DNA of 45,684 nucleotides from an uncultured Pelagibacteraceae bacterium (GCA_902634045.1 CACPJE010000006.1:1-45684); one strand, 5' to 3'. Shown: positions 27,283-36,618, numbered from the stretch's first letter. Numbers and translations are program-made. The notes: generated from the sequence alone by a model not told the origin.

Positions 27283-27359
27283 TGGCTATAAACAACAAAA
27301 AATTACATTTTGCCTAGTAAATTCAGTGATTTATTGATAGAACCCGAGTGGATTTTGAT

Positions 27360-27959
27360 ATGAGAAAAGCTAACATAGAACGTAACACTAAAGAAACATC
27401 AATTGCTGTCGAAGTGAACTTAGACGGCCAGGGAAACTATAATATTGAAACAGGTATAGGATTTCTAAATCACATGCTTGAACAACTATCTAGACATTCC
27501 CTAATAGATATTACAGTAAAAGCAAAAGGTGACACTCACATTGATTATCATCATACAACTGAAGATACAGGTATTGCTATTGGTGAATGTATACAAAAAG
27601 CTTTAGGTGATCGTAAGGGTATAACTCGTTATGCAAATGCATATATTCCAATGGACGAAACTTTATCTAGAGTTGCTTTAGATCTTTCTAATCGTCCATA
27701 TCTAATTTGGAAAGTAAAATTTAATGCTCCTAAGATTACATCATCACAAGGTGATTTTGATACAGAATTGTTCAAAGAGTGGTTTCAAGCTTTCGCACAG
27801 GCAAGTGGTACAACATTGCACGTAGAAAATTTGTACGGAGATAATAATCACCACATAATTGAATCTTGTTACAAAGGTTTGGCAAGAAGTTTGAGGAAAG
27901 CAGTTGCTGTAGATGAAAGAGAGCACAATGTTATTCCTTCAACTAAGGGTCAACTTTAA
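27360..27959 (+). CDS. hisB: Imidazoleglycerol-phosphate dehydratase
   Basis: Sixth step of histidine synthesis, monofunctional. Metal-binding His clusters are visible: [29 protein letters not shown] and [19 protein letters not shown]. An upstream GTG at 27348 is possible; ATG at 27360 ([15 protein letters not shown]) aligns with the family start. 199 aa. First of the his cluster, divergent from hslVU, an order conserved in many alphaproteobacteria. Confidence 0.97.
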   Translation: MRKANIERNTKETSIAVEVNLDGQGNYNIETGIGFLNHMLEQLSRHSLIDITVKAKGDTHIDYHHTTEDTGIAIGECIQKALGDRKGITRYANAYIPMDETLSRVALDLSNRPYLIWKVKFNAPKITSSQGDFDTELFKEWFQAFAQASGTTLHVENLYGDNNHHIIESCYKGLARSLRKAVAVDEREHNVIPSTKGQL

Positions 27960-28004
27960 AATTATTTAAGAGAATGGAAAGTTCTCTATAACATTTATAA
28001 TTAA

Positions 28005-28643
28005 ATGAAGCTGGTTATAATCAATTATGGTTCTGGAAATTTACATTCTGTAAATAAGTCTTTTGAAGCTGCAAATCAAAATCTACAAGAGCCTTATGAT
28101 ATTCAAATTACTAATGATCCAGAAGTTGTAAAGAATGCAGATAAAATAGTCTTGCCAGGAGTGGGTGCTTTTGCAGATTGCAAAAAATCAATTTTTGATA
28201 TTACAGGTATGTATGAATCTATAGAAGAGTCAGTCATTTCAAAAAAAATTCCGTTTATGGGTATTTGTGTTGGGATGCAACTTCTAGCTGAAACAGCAGA
28301 AGAATACGGAAACCATAAAGGTTTTGGATGGATACCTGGTTCAGTAGTTAAAATTGCTGAGACCAAAGACTACAAAATCCCTCACATGGGCTGGAATGAG
28401 GTAGATTTCTTAGACAATCCATTATTTTCAGGATTAAGTCAGAAAACTAACTTTTATTTTGTTCATAGTTACTATTTTCAGGCAACAAATCCTCAAGATA
28501 TAGTTGCGACAACAAACTACCCAAATGAAATTACTGCAGCAGTAAATAGAGAAAATATTTTTGGAACACAATTTCATCCTGAAAAAAGTCACGATAGTGG
28601 TCAGGTTATCATTACAAATTTTTTAAAGTGGAACTACAAATGA
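28005..28643 (+). CDS. hisH: Imidazole glycerol phosphate synthase glutaminase subunit HisH
   Basis: Class I glutamine amidotransferase that feeds ammonia to HisF. Starts LVIINYGSGNLHSV; oxyanion segment PGVGAFADC; nucleophile Cys in MGICVGMQLLAE; catalytic His/Glu in GTQFHPEKSH. 212 aa. 45 bp after hisB, a spacer that holds only a weak 6-bp hairpin (27969-27987). Overlaps hisA by 4 bp (ATGA). Confidence 0.97.
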   Translation: MKLVIINYGSGNLHSVNKSFEAANQNLQEPYDIQITNDPEVVKNADKIVLPGVGAFADCKKSIFDITGMYESIEESVISKKIPFMGICVGMQLLAETAEEYGNHKGFGWIPGSVVKIAETKDYKIPHMGWNEVDFLDNPLFSGLSQKTNFYFVHSYYFQATNPQDIVATTNYPNEITAAVNRENIFGTQFHPEKSHDSGQVIITNFLKWNYK

Positions 28644-29362
28644 TTTTATTTCCAGCAATTGATTTAAAAGACGGACAGTGTGTAAGACTTATCCAAGGAG
28701 ATTTTGAAAAATCACAGGTGTATAATACTTCTCCGATTGATCAGGCAAAAATATTTGAAGACTTGGGAATTGAATGGCTTCATTGTGTTGATCTTAATGG
28801 AGCTTTGGAAGGAGTTTCAAAAAATATTAAATGTATTGAAGAGATCTGTTCTCAAACAAAACTTAAAATTCAATGTGGTGGTGGTGTCAGAAGTGAAGAG
28901 CAGATAGTAAAATTATTAGATATTGGAATTTCAAATATAATTCTTGGAACAGTTGTTTTTGAAGATCAAGATTTTTTCATAAGTATGGTTAATAAGTTTC
29001 CAAATCAAATTTCTATAGCTCTTGATATTAAAAATAATCAAGTCGCTACTAAGGGGTGGGTAAATGTTCGCAACATCAATCTAGACTCATTTTTAAATTC
29101 TATAAACAGTATGAAAATTAATTCAATTATTTGTACTGATGTAATGAGAGATGGAATGAAGAAAGGAATCAACCATCAAATGTTAGAGAATGTAATGAGC
29201 AATACAAATATCCCACTTGTTGCTTCGGGCGGTGTTTCGTCAGTTGATGATATTTCATTATTAAGCCAACAAAACTATAAATCAATAAAAGGAGTAATAG
29301 TTGGTAAAGCAATTTATGACAATGAGTTTGATATCAAGAATGCTTTAGAGGTATTAGCTTAA
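28640..29362 (+). CDS. hisA: ProFAR isomerase HisA
   Basis: (beta/alpha)8-barrel isomerase, step four of histidine synthesis. [15 protein letters not shown] at the N-terminus and [10 protein letters not shown] and VVASGGVSS-type phosphate loops are diagnostic. A start four codons upstream exists, but ATG at 28640 overlapping the hisH stop is preferred, giving 240 aa. hisF follows after 1 bp. Confidence 0.97.
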   Translation: MILFPAIDLKDGQCVRLIQGDFEKSQVYNTSPIDQAKIFEDLGIEWLHCVDLNGALEGVSKNIKCIEEICSQTKLKIQCGGGVRSEEQIVKLLDIGISNIILGTVVFEDQDFFISMVNKFPNQISIALDIKNNQVATKGWVNVRNINLDSFLNSINSMKINSIICTDVMRDGMKKGINHQMLENVMSNTNIPLVASGGVSSVDDISLLSQQNYKSIKGVIVGKAIYDNEFDIKNALEVLA

Positions 29363-29363
29363 T

Positions 29364-30122
29364 ATGCTCAAGAAAAGAATTATCCCATGTTTAGATGTTG
29401 ATAATGGTAGAGTTGTTAAAGGCGTTAATTTCGTTGATCTTGTTGATGCGGGCGACCCTGTAGAACAAGCCAAAATATATAATGCTGAGGGCGCAGATGA
29501 GCTTTGTTTTTTAGATATTACTGCTTCAAGTGATAATAGAAAAACACTTCTAGATGTTGTTCAAAAAACTGCTGAAAACTGTTTTATTCCTCTCACAGTT
29601 GGAGGAGGCGTGAGAACCTTAGAAGATATTGCAAAACTCTTACATTCTGGAGCCGATAAAGTTTCAATTAACACTGCTGCCGTGCAAAATAGAGATTTAG
29701 TCAGAGAAGCATCAAACAAATATGGAGCATCTACAATTGTTGTAGCAGTAGATGCAAAAAAAGTGAAAGAGCAACAATGGCAAGTCTTTACTCATGGAGG
29801 GAGAAACGCAACAGACATTGATGTTCTAGATTATTGTAAAGAAGTTGAAGAACTTGGTGCAGGAGAAATTCTACTTACTTCAATGGATAGAGATGGAACT
29901 AAATCTGGTTTTGACAACGATCTTCTCAAAGTCATTACATCAAATCTTACTATTCCCGTTATAGCTTCTGGTGGAGTCGGCAATCTTGAGCACATGTATG
30001 AGGGTGTTGCTATTGGTGGGGCAAGTGCATTGTTAGCAGCTTCCATTTTTCACTTTGGAGAATATAGAATAGAAGATGTAAAAAGATATCTTGCTGATAA
30101 TGATATACCAGTTAGGATTTAG
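29364..30122 (+). CDS. hisF: Imidazole glycerol phosphate synthase cyclase subunit HisF
   Basis: Cyclase partner of HisH, (beta/alpha)8 barrel. [19 protein letters not shown] has the catalytic Asp; [19 protein letters not shown] and [11 protein letters not shown] with the second catalytic Asp are present. 252 aa, complete. DUF1330 gene follows at 2 bp. Confidence 0.98.
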   Translation: MLKKRIIPCLDVDNGRVVKGVNFVDLVDAGDPVEQAKIYNAEGADELCFLDITASSDNRKTLLDVVQKTAENCFIPLTVGGGVRTLEDIAKLLHSGADKVSINTAAVQNRDLVREASNKYGASTIVVAVDAKKVKEQQWQVFTHGGRNATDIDVLDYCKEVEELGAGEILLTSMDRDGTKSGFDNDLLKVITSNLTIPVIASGGVGNLEHMYEGVAIGGASALLAASIFHFGEYRIEDVKRYLADNDIPVRI

Positions 30123-30124
30123 TT

Positions 30125-30421
30125 ATGAAAGGTTATTGGATTGTTAAAGTTAATGTTTTAGACATTGAAAAACAAAAAGAATATGCTTCCAATGCTGGTA
30201 AGGCTGTTAAGAAATATGAAGGTAAGTTTTTAGTTCGAGGAGGAGAGCAATTAATAAAAGAAGGTAAAGAATATGAGCGCAACGTTATTGTTGAATTTCC
30301 ATCTTATGAACAAGCAAAAATGGCATATGAAAGTAACGAATACCAGTCAGCAAAAAAAATTTTAGGAGATAATAAAGATCGCCTTTTTGCTATCGTAAAG
30401 GAATATGATAATGAGCAATAA
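30125..30421 (+). CDS. DUF1330 domain protein inside the his operon
   Basis: Small (98 aa) ferredoxin-like alpha/beta protein of the DUF1330 family, function unknown. Seen: KGYWIVKVNVLDIEKQKEYA, then GGKFLVRGG-type segment (EGKFLVRGGEQ), RNVIVEFPSYEQAKMAYES and the C-terminal AIVKEYD strand, the family pattern. Sits 2 bp after hisF and overlaps hisE by 17 bp, so it is tightly embedded in the histidine operon, where hisF and hisE are usually adjacent. No evidence of a histidine role beyond position. Confidence 0.87.
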   Translation: MKGYWIVKVNVLDIEKQKEYASNAGKAVKKYEGKFLVRGGEQLIKEGKEYERNVIVEFPSYEQAKMAYESNEYQSAKKILGDNKDRLFAIVKEYDNEQ

Positions 30422-30719
30422 AGTTGAAGTATTAGTCAGGTTATTCGAGACTATTGAAAAAAGATCGATGGATGATCCTAGTCAGTCCTATACAGCACAA
30501 CTCTTGTCTGAAGGTAAAGAGAAATGTATTGCAAAGCTTAAAGAAGAATCTTTAGAAACCATCGAAGCTGCGGAAAAAGAAGAAATTTCACAAATAATAT
30601 ATGAATCTGCAGATCTTATTTATCATCTGCTGGTTTTATGGAAGAAATTTGGATTAACACCTGATCAAATTTATGAAGAATTAGAAAAAAGAGAGGGTAA
30701 AACAGGGCTAAGAAAATAA
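30405..30719 (+). CDS. hisE: Phosphoribosyl-ATP pyrophosphatase
   Basis: Second step of histidine synthesis, all-alpha MazG-like fold. Acidic metal-binding helices are visible in KLKEESLETIEAAEKE and ESADLIYHLLVLWKKFGL. Stand-alone HisE (104 aa), not fused to HisI, which is not in this window. Starts at ATG 30405 or 30411, both inside the DUF1330 gene. Its stop overlaps the HIT gene start by 1 bp. Confidence 0.94.
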   Translation: MIMSNKVEVLVRLFETIEKRSMDDPSQSYTAQLLSEGKEKCIAKLKEESLETIEAAEKEEISQIIYESADLIYHLLVLWKKFGLTPDQIYEELEKREGKTGLRK

Positions 30720-31108
30720 TGAGTTACGATAAAGAAAATATTTTTGCAAAAATAATTAGAGGAGAAATTCCTTGTGATAAAATATATGAAGATGATTATG
30801 CCCTATCTTTTGAAGATATAAGGCCACAGGCACCTTCTCATGCACTAATTATTCCGAAAGGTGAATATACAGATGTTAATGATTTTAGTGCAAATGCATC
30901 TAATGAAGAAATTGTTGGGTTTAATCGTGCTATTGCAATAGTTGCAGATAAACTCGGCATTAGTGAACAGTCTGGAGGGAATGGATATAGATTAATTGCA
31001 AATGCAGGCAAAGACTCTCATCAGGAAGTTCCCCATTTACATTTTCACTTATTAGCTGGTAGGCCTTTAGGTCCAATGGTATTGGCAGAAAAAATAAAAT
31101 TAAAGTAG
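30719..31108 (+). CDS. HIT family (HinT-like) nucleotide hydrolase
   Basis: Histidine-triad protein, probably a HinT-type purine nucleoside phosphoramidase. N-terminal IFAKIIRGEIPCDKIYEDD is the family opening; the triad is HLHFHLLAG with catalytic middle His. 129 aa. Follows hisE directly (1-bp overlap), a frequent alphaproteobacterial pairing. Confidence 0.94.
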   Translation: MSYDKENIFAKIIRGEIPCDKIYEDDYALSFEDIRPQAPSHALIIPKGEYTDVNDFSANASNEEIVGFNRAIAIVADKLGISEQSGGNGYRLIANAGKDSHQEVPHLHFHLLAGRPLGPMVLAEKIKLK

Positions 31109-31116
31109 TTTAAAAT

Positions 31117-31584
31117 ATGAACGACAATATTTCAGATAATGATCTGATTAAGTTATTTAATCAAAACCAGCTTTTTCGCCTGTTTAATTTGACTGTATTA
31201 GAAGCAGATACAAAAGAAGGTACAATTAAAGTTCAATTTGATGTTGATAAAAAATTTTGTAATCCTGCAGGTGATGTTCAAGGCGGAATTGTGAGTGGAT
31301 TAGTTGATGATGCAACTGCTCTCGCTTATATATTTCAAAATAAATTCAAAAAAAGACCACCAACTATTGAGCTTAAAACAAATTTTTTATACCCAACCAA
31401 ACCTGGTAAGGTGATTGGATTTGGAAAAGTGGTGAAGTCAGGAAAAAATATTGTTTTTTTAGAAGGTCGACTAGAACAAGATAATCGTATAGTTGTTACA
31501 GCAACATCAACCTGTGTAAGTGTTGATATGCCTCAGATAAATTTTAAAAAACTAATGGGAGAAAATGAAAATAATGAAAAATAA
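31117..31584 (+). CDS. PaaI-type hotdog thioesterase
   Basis: Single hotdog domain related to PaaI/acyl-CoA thioesterases. NPAGDVQGGIVSGLVDDATA contains the Asn/Gly and the catalytic Asp of the family; TIELKTNFLYPTKPGKVIG follows. 155 aa, cytoplasmic. Substrate unknown. Overlaps the next gene by 20 bp, suggesting coupled expression with the reductase. Confidence 0.85.
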   Translation: MNDNISDNDLIKLFNQNQLFRLFNLTVLEADTKEGTIKVQFDVDKKFCNPAGDVQGGIVSGLVDDATALAYIFQNKFKKRPPTIELKTNFLYPTKPGKVIGFGKVVKSGKNIVFLEGRLEQDNRIVVTATSTCVSVDMPQINFKKLMGENENNEK

Positions 31585-32587
31585 ACAATGGATACTATCA
31601 AGCTTTCCAAAAGGAGATATACAAGATGGTGATTTAGTCTTTCAAGAAAATGAATTGTCTGAGTTAAAGGATAATGAAATTCTTGTTAGAAATATATATT
31701 TGTCATTAGATCCGGCGAATAGGGGATGGATGAGTGGTCAGGCCTCATATGTAGATGCTATGCAAATTGGCGATGTTATGCGCGGAGGTACTATAGGTGT
31801 TATTGAAGAGTCCAAAAATGAAAAATTCAAAAAAGGTGACATTGTTAATTGTATGGGAGGTTGGCAGGAATATTTAATTAGTGATGGTAAAGGTGTAAGA
31901 ACAATACCTCAAAATACTGGCTTTCCATTAGATAGTTTTATGAGTGTTTTGGGTATGACTGGAATGACTGCATATTTTGGTTTGCTTGATATTACAGATC
32001 CGAAAGAAGGTGAGACATTAGTAGTTTCAGCAGCAGCAGGGGCTGTAGGTTCAATTGTGTGTCAAATAGGAAAAATCAAGGGATGCAAAGTAGTTGGTAT
32101 TGCTGGTTCAGATGAAAAGTGTGAATGGTTAACAAAAGATTTAAAACTTGATGGCGCAATTAATCATAAAACTGAAAATGTGAGAAAAAGATTGAAAGAA
32201 CTTTGCCCAGATGGAATTGATATTTACTTTGAAAACGTTGGAGGCCCTATTACAGAAGCAGTTTTAACAAGAATGAATATAAAAGGTCGTATCAGTTTAT
32301 GCGGACTTATTTCAGGATATAACGCAGAGTCGTTGGTTCCTGGTCCTGCTTGGGGGAATCTTTTAATTAAAAGAATTAGATTACAAGGATTTATCATTTT
32401 TGATTACTACAAAAGAATGATGGAGTCTTTTATGGACCTTAGTCAATGGATCAGAGAAGGTAAAATTCAATATAAGAATGATATAGTGCCTGGATTAGAA
32501 AACTCTGCCGCATCAATTAAAAAGTTATTTTCTGGTGAAAATAAGGGAAAGTTAATAATTCAAGTTTCTGATGATCCTACAACTTAG
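31565..32587 (+). CDS. NADP-dependent MDR oxidoreductase (COG2130, CurA/prostaglandin-reductase-like)
   Basis: Zinc-independent medium-chain reductase of alkenals/enones. Characteristic parts: YLSLDPANRGWMS early, GMTGMTAYFGLLDI, the Rossmann AAAGAVGSIVCQIGKIKG, and YFENVGGPITEAVL. No catalytic-zinc Cys/His set. 340 aa; ATG at 31565 or 31574. Last gene of the rightward his-linked run, convergent with the FkbM gene 2 bp away. Physiological substrate unknown. Confidence 0.88.
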   Translation: MKIMKNKQWILSSFPKGDIQDGDLVFQENELSELKDNEILVRNIYLSLDPANRGWMSGQASYVDAMQIGDVMRGGTIGVIEESKNEKFKKGDIVNCMGGWQEYLISDGKGVRTIPQNTGFPLDSFMSVLGMTGMTAYFGLLDITDPKEGETLVVSAAAGAVGSIVCQIGKIKGCKVVGIAGSDEKCEWLTKDLKLDGAINHKTENVRKRLKELCPDGIDIYFENVGGPITEAVLTRMNIKGRISLCGLISGYNAESLVPGPAWGNLLIKRIRLQGFIIFDYYKRMMESFMDLSQWIREGKIQYKNDIVPGLENSAASIKKLFSGENKGKLIIQVSDDPTT

Positions 32588-32589
32588 AT

Positions 32590-33342
32590 TTAACTAGGGT
32601 AAAAAATAAAATTAAATAAGTAAGTATCTTTGTTGGTGGGGTTGCGGTGAAATTTATCTAAGTCTATCTCTTTAATTTTGATAATTGTCTCATTAATAAA
32701 AACACAACATTGGTATCCCATTTTTTCTACAGATGATATTTGTTCCTCTATAGGAATTTGATTGTGCTTTTCCTCCATCTCAATCACCATTGTAGGTTTA
32801 AATTTTTTTATTGTCTCTCGAGCTCCTTCAATTACTTCATGTTCATGACCTTCAACATCAATTTTTATAAAATCAACGTCTAAGAAATTATACTCATCTA
32901 ATCGTTTAGCTTCTATAGATATACTTTTATGCTCACCTTGCACTTTGATAGAACTTAAAGATGCGCCTTGATTTGAAAATCCTTTACTACCTTTAGGTAT
33001 AAGTAAATCAACTGATCCCGTTTTATTTGAAAGTGCAATATTATAGCTATTTACATTTTTAATTTTTATATTTTTTAAAGCATTAAAGACTTTTGGATTT
33101 GGTTCAAACGATTCTACTTGTTTAGCATATTTTGATAGCCAGTAGCTCCATACACCGACGTTAGCACCTATATCAATTGCTCTATTGCAATTACTTAATA
33201 GCTGAGGAATTAGTTTGATTTCCTTTTCTCCCTTTCTTCTTTCTCGCCATGCTCTTTCTCGAATCCTTAGCCAGTCAGGAACTATAAAATCTCGAACTTT
33301 TTCTTCTAATGTTTTGGGAGGAACCCATTGTTTATCTAGCAT
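32590..33342 (-). CDS. FkbM family methyltransferase
   Basis: SAM-dependent methyltransferase of the FkbM family. SAM loop AIDIGANVGVWSYWLSKYA, then VESFEPNPKVFNALK, and the family marker DFIKIDVEGHEHEVIEGA. 250 aa, no signal peptide. FkbM enzymes O-methylate sugars, lipids or polyketides; nothing nearby indicates the acceptor. Same strand as the PfkB kinase, 42 bp apart. Confidence 0.88.
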   Translation of the reverse strand: MLDKQWVPPKTLEEKVRDFIVPDWLRIRERAWRERRKGEKEIKLIPQLLSNCNRAIDIGANVGVWSYWLSKYAKQVESFEPNPKVFNALKNIKIKNVNSYNIALSNKTGSVDLLIPKGSKGFSNQGASLSSIKVQGEHKSISIEAKRLDEYNFLDVDFIKIDVEGHEHEVIEGARETIKKFKPTMVIEMEEKHNQIPIEEQISSVEKMGYQCCVFINETIIKIKEIDLDKFHRNPTNKDTYLFNFIFYPS

Positions 33343-33384
33343 TATTGCACGACGTTATTTAAGAACAAAATGGTTTGCTCATAA

Positions 33385-34338
33385 CTATAACCTTGCACCG
33401 TATTTTTGAATGATCTGAGAGGCTAGACTAACACCTTTTTTACCACATTCTTCCAATGAATTATTTTTGATATATTCTAGTAAAAATCCAGCAGCAAAAA
33501 TATCTCCTGCTCCAGTAGTATCAACAAGCTTCTCAATTTTTTCTGGTTGAATAATAATAGAGTCTTTATTCAAAATTATTTGAGCACCATTTTCACCACG
33601 AGTGACAGCAAATATTTTATTAAGACTGGTCATTTGTTCAATTGCGGCATCTAAGTTGTCAACTTCAAAAAGTGCCTTCGCCTCTTCTTCATTAGCAAAT
33701 ACTATATCCGCATCATCTTTAACAAGTTTTTGAAAACTGTCTCTAAACCTTTCAATACAGAATACATCCGAAACGCTAAAGGCTACTTTATTTCCATTAG
33801 CCTTTGCACATTCGGTTGCTTTCTTAATTGCAACTTGTGCATCATCTAAATCCCATAAATATCCTTCTAGATAAGTGATGTGAGAATTTTTAATGACCTC
33901 TTCATTAATGTCATTGGAATTCAACTTTTGAGAAATGCCAAGATAAGTGCTCATGGTTCTCTGAGCATCAGGAGAAACCATTACCATACATCTACCTGTT
34001 TCAGCTTCATCAGACTGTGGGGTATTTGCAAAATGTACTTGTTCTTTTGTAAGTCCATCAATAAATTTATCACCCATCAAGTCTTTTCCAACTTTGCCAA
34101 TAAAAGCTGTTTTAATTTCATTTTGCGCAAGGCAGACTATTGAATTTGCTACTGACCCTCCAGATACTGTAGTTTTAATATCTAAGTTATCAGAAATCTT
34201 CTTAACACTTTCTAAATCAACTAAGGACATCAAACCTTTTCTAATATTATGTTCTTCTAAATATTGATCATTAATATCAGCAATAACATCAACTATGGAA
34301 TTTCCTATTCCAACTATATCAAATTTTTGATCTACCAT
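33385..34338 (-). CDS. PfkB family kinase, adenosine-kinase-like
   Basis: Ribokinase/PfkB-fold carbohydrate or nucleoside kinase. Substrate motif GGSVANSIVCLAQ and signature 2 DTTGAGDIFAAGFL with the catalytic Asp are present; FDIVGIGNSIVDVIA at the N-terminus and overall layout are those of bacterial adenosine kinase-like members. Adenosine versus sugar specificity is not certain. ATG at 34338 overlaps the SDR stop region by 7 bp and gives 317 aa; a start 13 codons earlier is less likely. Confidence 0.85.
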   Translation of the reverse strand: MVDQKFDIVGIGNSIVDVIADINDQYLEEHNIRKGLMSLVDLESVKKISDNLDIKTTVSGGSVANSIVCLAQNEIKTAFIGKVGKDLMGDKFIDGLTKEQVHFANTPQSDEAETGRCMVMVSPDAQRTMSTYLGISQKLNSNDINEEVIKNSHITYLEGYLWDLDDAQVAIKKATECAKANGNKVAFSVSDVFCIERFRDSFQKLVKDDADIVFANEEEAKALFEVDNLDAAIEQMTSLNKIFAVTRGENGAQIILNKDSIIIQPEKIEKLVDTTGAGDIFAAGFLLEYIKNNSLEECGKKGVSLASQIIQKYGARL

Positions 34339-35060
34339 TTTTCCACCCACGGTCTTAAGTCTAATTCTTGAGTCCAAGCATTTCTTGGCTGTTTGTGGAG
34401 CATAATATAATTTGCTGCGATGTCATCAGGATTCATAAGGCCGTCTACCTTCTTTTTTTCTTTAACATATTCTGGAAAAAGCTTATTAACCCACGGAGTG
34501 TCTATCGCTCCATCAACTATTACATGAGCTACATGAATCCCTTTAGGGCCCAGTTCTCTAGCCATACTTTGAGCTAAAGCTCTTTTAGCATGTTTGGCTC
34601 CTGCAAAAGCTGCAAATCCATCACCACCTCTTACACTTGCCGTTGCTCCAGTAAAAATAATGGTTCCTCTATTTCTAGGAATCATTTTCTTAGCTACCTC
34701 CCTGCCCATCAAAAATGCTCCAAAGGCAGCCATTTCCCAAACTTTATAATATTTTTGTGATGTTGTTTCTGTAATCCCAAACTTAATATTTGCACCTATA
34801 TTATAGACCGCAACTTCTATTTCACCAATTTCATTCTCTATTTTATTAATTAAGTTTATTACATCTTCTTCCTTACGAGCATCTAAAGAAAATGGAAAAC
34901 AACTACCACCAGAATTTTCTATTTCTTCTTTTAATTTAGAAAGCTCTTCACCCGTTCGTCTTGCAACGACTACTGTGAAACCTTCTTTAGAAAAACTTCT
35001 TGCAACTGCTGATCCTAAGCTACTACCTGCGCCTATTACTAAAGCTATTTTTTTTTTCAT
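34332..35060 (-). CDS. SDR-fold protein lacking the catalytic tyrosine
   Basis: Short-chain dehydrogenase/reductase, Rossmann fold, with cofactor loop VIGAGSSLGSAVARSF and a following VVARRTGEE, where Arg suggests NADP(H). The usual YxxxK is FAGAK in GFAAFAGAKHAKRALAQ: Tyr is Phe while Lys is kept. The NNAG motif is NIGA. SDR groups with this Phe are, to my memory, common in alphaproteobacteria and end similarly in GPKGIHVAHVIVDG, so this is a subfamily trait and not decay. Activity is uncertain. 242 aa; own promoter region of 64 bp upstream (35061-35124). Confidence 0.83.
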   Translation of the reverse strand: MKKKIALVIGAGSSLGSAVARSFSKEGFTVVVARRTGEELSKLKEEIENSGGSCFPFSLDARKEEDVINLINKIENEIGEIEVAVYNIGANIKFGITETTSQKYYKVWEMAAFGAFLMGREVAKKMIPRNRGTIIFTGATASVRGGDGFAAFAGAKHAKRALAQSMARELGPKGIHVAHVIVDGAIDTPWVNKLFPEYVKEKKKVDGLMNPDDIAANYIMLHKQPRNAWTQELDLRPWVEKW

Positions 35061-35124
35061 TTTTTTATCTATTAAAAGTATACTATCAGTTTGAGTAGTT
35101 TACTTAAAGTTATTAAATATTAAA

Positions 35125-35778
35125 CTATGCTTTTTTTGTCTTGAATGGCTTTTTTCGATTTGGGTAACATGTTCTGCAAATTTTACACTCTAAACCATAA
35201 CAGCTTCTCGCTGTACAAAACTCCCTTCCATAATAAATTATTTGTAGGTGAAGTTTGTTCCAATATTTTCTAGGAAATAATTCTTTTAAATCTTTTTCAG
35301 TCTGTATAACATTTTTACCATTTGTTAATCCCCATCTTTGTGCCAATCGATGAATATGTGTGTCAACTGGAAATGCAGGATGTCCAAATCCTTGGGACAT
35401 TACCACACTTGCAGTTTTATGCCCTACGCCAGGTAATTTTTCGAGCTCTTCGAAATCTTCAGGCACCTTACTGTTAAATTTTTTTACAAGAATTTTAGAC
35501 AAATTTAAAATTGCTTTTGATTTTTGAGGAGCAAGACCACAAGGCCTTATTATATTGTATATAGTTTTCAAAGGAACTTTCTGCATTTTAATTGGATTAT
35601 TAGCTTTGGAAAACAATGATGGCGTTACTTTATTTACTCTCTCATCTGTACATTGTGCACTCAGTAGAACAGCAATAAGTAACTCAAATAGGTTTTTATG
35701 TTGAAGTGGAATTGGGACCTTACGGTAGGTATGATTTAAGATTTTTAGAACTGAACTAGCTCGTTCATTTTTATTCAT
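35125..35778 (-). CDS. nth: Endonuclease III
   Basis: Base-excision DNA glycosylase/AP lyase for oxidised pyrimidines. Helix-hairpin-helix LPGVGHKTASVV carries the catalytic Lys, and FPVDTHIHRLAQRWGL the catalytic Asp. ATG at 35778, 8 bp after dapB's stop, gives 217 aa; the longer frame would run into dapB. The C-terminal cysteines read CTARSCYGLECKICRTC, spaced 4-4-2-2, unlike the canonical C-x6-C-x2-C-x5-C iron-sulfur loop, so cluster binding may be altered. Confidence 0.95.
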   Translation of the reverse strand: MNKNERASSVLKILNHTYRKVPIPLQHKNLFELLIAVLLSAQCTDERVNKVTPSLFSKANNPIKMQKVPLKTIYNIIRPCGLAPQKSKAILNLSKILVKKFNSKVPEDFEELEKLPGVGHKTASVVMSQGFGHPAFPVDTHIHRLAQRWGLTNGKNVIQTEKDLKELFPRKYWNKLHLQIIYYGREFCTARSCYGLECKICRTCYPNRKKPFKTKKA

Positions 35779-35786
35779 TGGATTTT

Positions 35787-36593
35787 TTAAAGGCCTAAAA
35801 CATCGACCATAGAAAATAGTCCAGGCTTTTTTTCCTGCCCCCATTTAACAGCATAAATTGCGCCAGCAGCAAAAATTCCGCGATCATTTGCTTTATGTCT
35901 TAGGCTAACAGTTTCATCAGGACTGGAAAAGATTACCTCGTGGTTTCCAACAGTTTCACCTTTTCTAAAAGAAGAAAAAACAATCTTACCTTTAGTTGCC
36001 TTCCCCTTTGTATTGATCTTGCTTATCTTTTTTATTCTATCTAATTTTATATTTTTTCCTTTAGCTGCAGCACTACCTAACATAAGAGCTGTTCCAGAGG
36101 GGGCATCAATTTTATGTTTATGATGTTCCTCATTAATTTGAATGCTAAATGAGGTATCAAGTTTTGAGGCCGCCTGTTTTACCAAAGTTTCAAGTAAATT
36201 TACTCCTAAACTCATATTACCCGATTTGATAATTGTTGCATGTTTAGAAGCATATACAATTTTTTTTGACTGAATATTTGATAATCCAGTTGTTCCTATA
36301 ACATGTACTATTCTTGCTTGAGCAGCATATTTGGCGTGTTCTACTGTTGCGTTAGGAGTTGTAAAATCTATAACCGAATCAGTTTTTGCAAACAGGTCAA
36401 TGATGTTGTCTGAAATCTTGATTCCTATTTTTTTAGTTTTTAAAATTTTTCCTAAATCTTGACCTATATTTTTGTGTCCAGAAACTTCTAAAGCACCAAT
36501 AAGCTTCAAATTTTTGTCACCTAAAACTTTTTTAATAATAGTTTGACCCATACGTCCGGAAGCACCAGTGACAACAACTTTAATTTTTTTCAT
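35787..36593 (-). CDS. dapB: 4-hydroxy-tetrahydrodipicolinate reductase
   Basis: Lysine/diaminopimelate pathway reductase. NAD(P) loop VTGASGRMGQTI, VIDFTTPNATVEHA, catalytic EEHHKHKIDAPSGTA with the His pair and Lys, all as in DapB. 268 aa. It follows dnaJ on the same strand, separated by a hairpin terminator, and precedes nth by 8 bp. Confidence 0.98.
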   Translation of the reverse strand: MKKIKVVVTGASGRMGQTIIKKVLGDKNLKLIGALEVSGHKNIGQDLGKILKTKKIGIKISDNIIDLFAKTDSVIDFTTPNATVEHAKYAAQARIVHVIGTTGLSNIQSKKIVYASKHATIIKSGNMSLGVNLLETLVKQAASKLDTSFSIQINEEHHKHKIDAPSGTALMLGSAAAKGKNIKLDRIKKISKINTKGKATKGKIVFSSFRKGETVGNHEVIFSSPDETVSLRHKANDRGIFAAGAIYAVKWGQEKKPGLFSMVDVLGL

Positions 36594-36618
36594 TTTTCTA
36601 AGATAGATTAATTAATAA

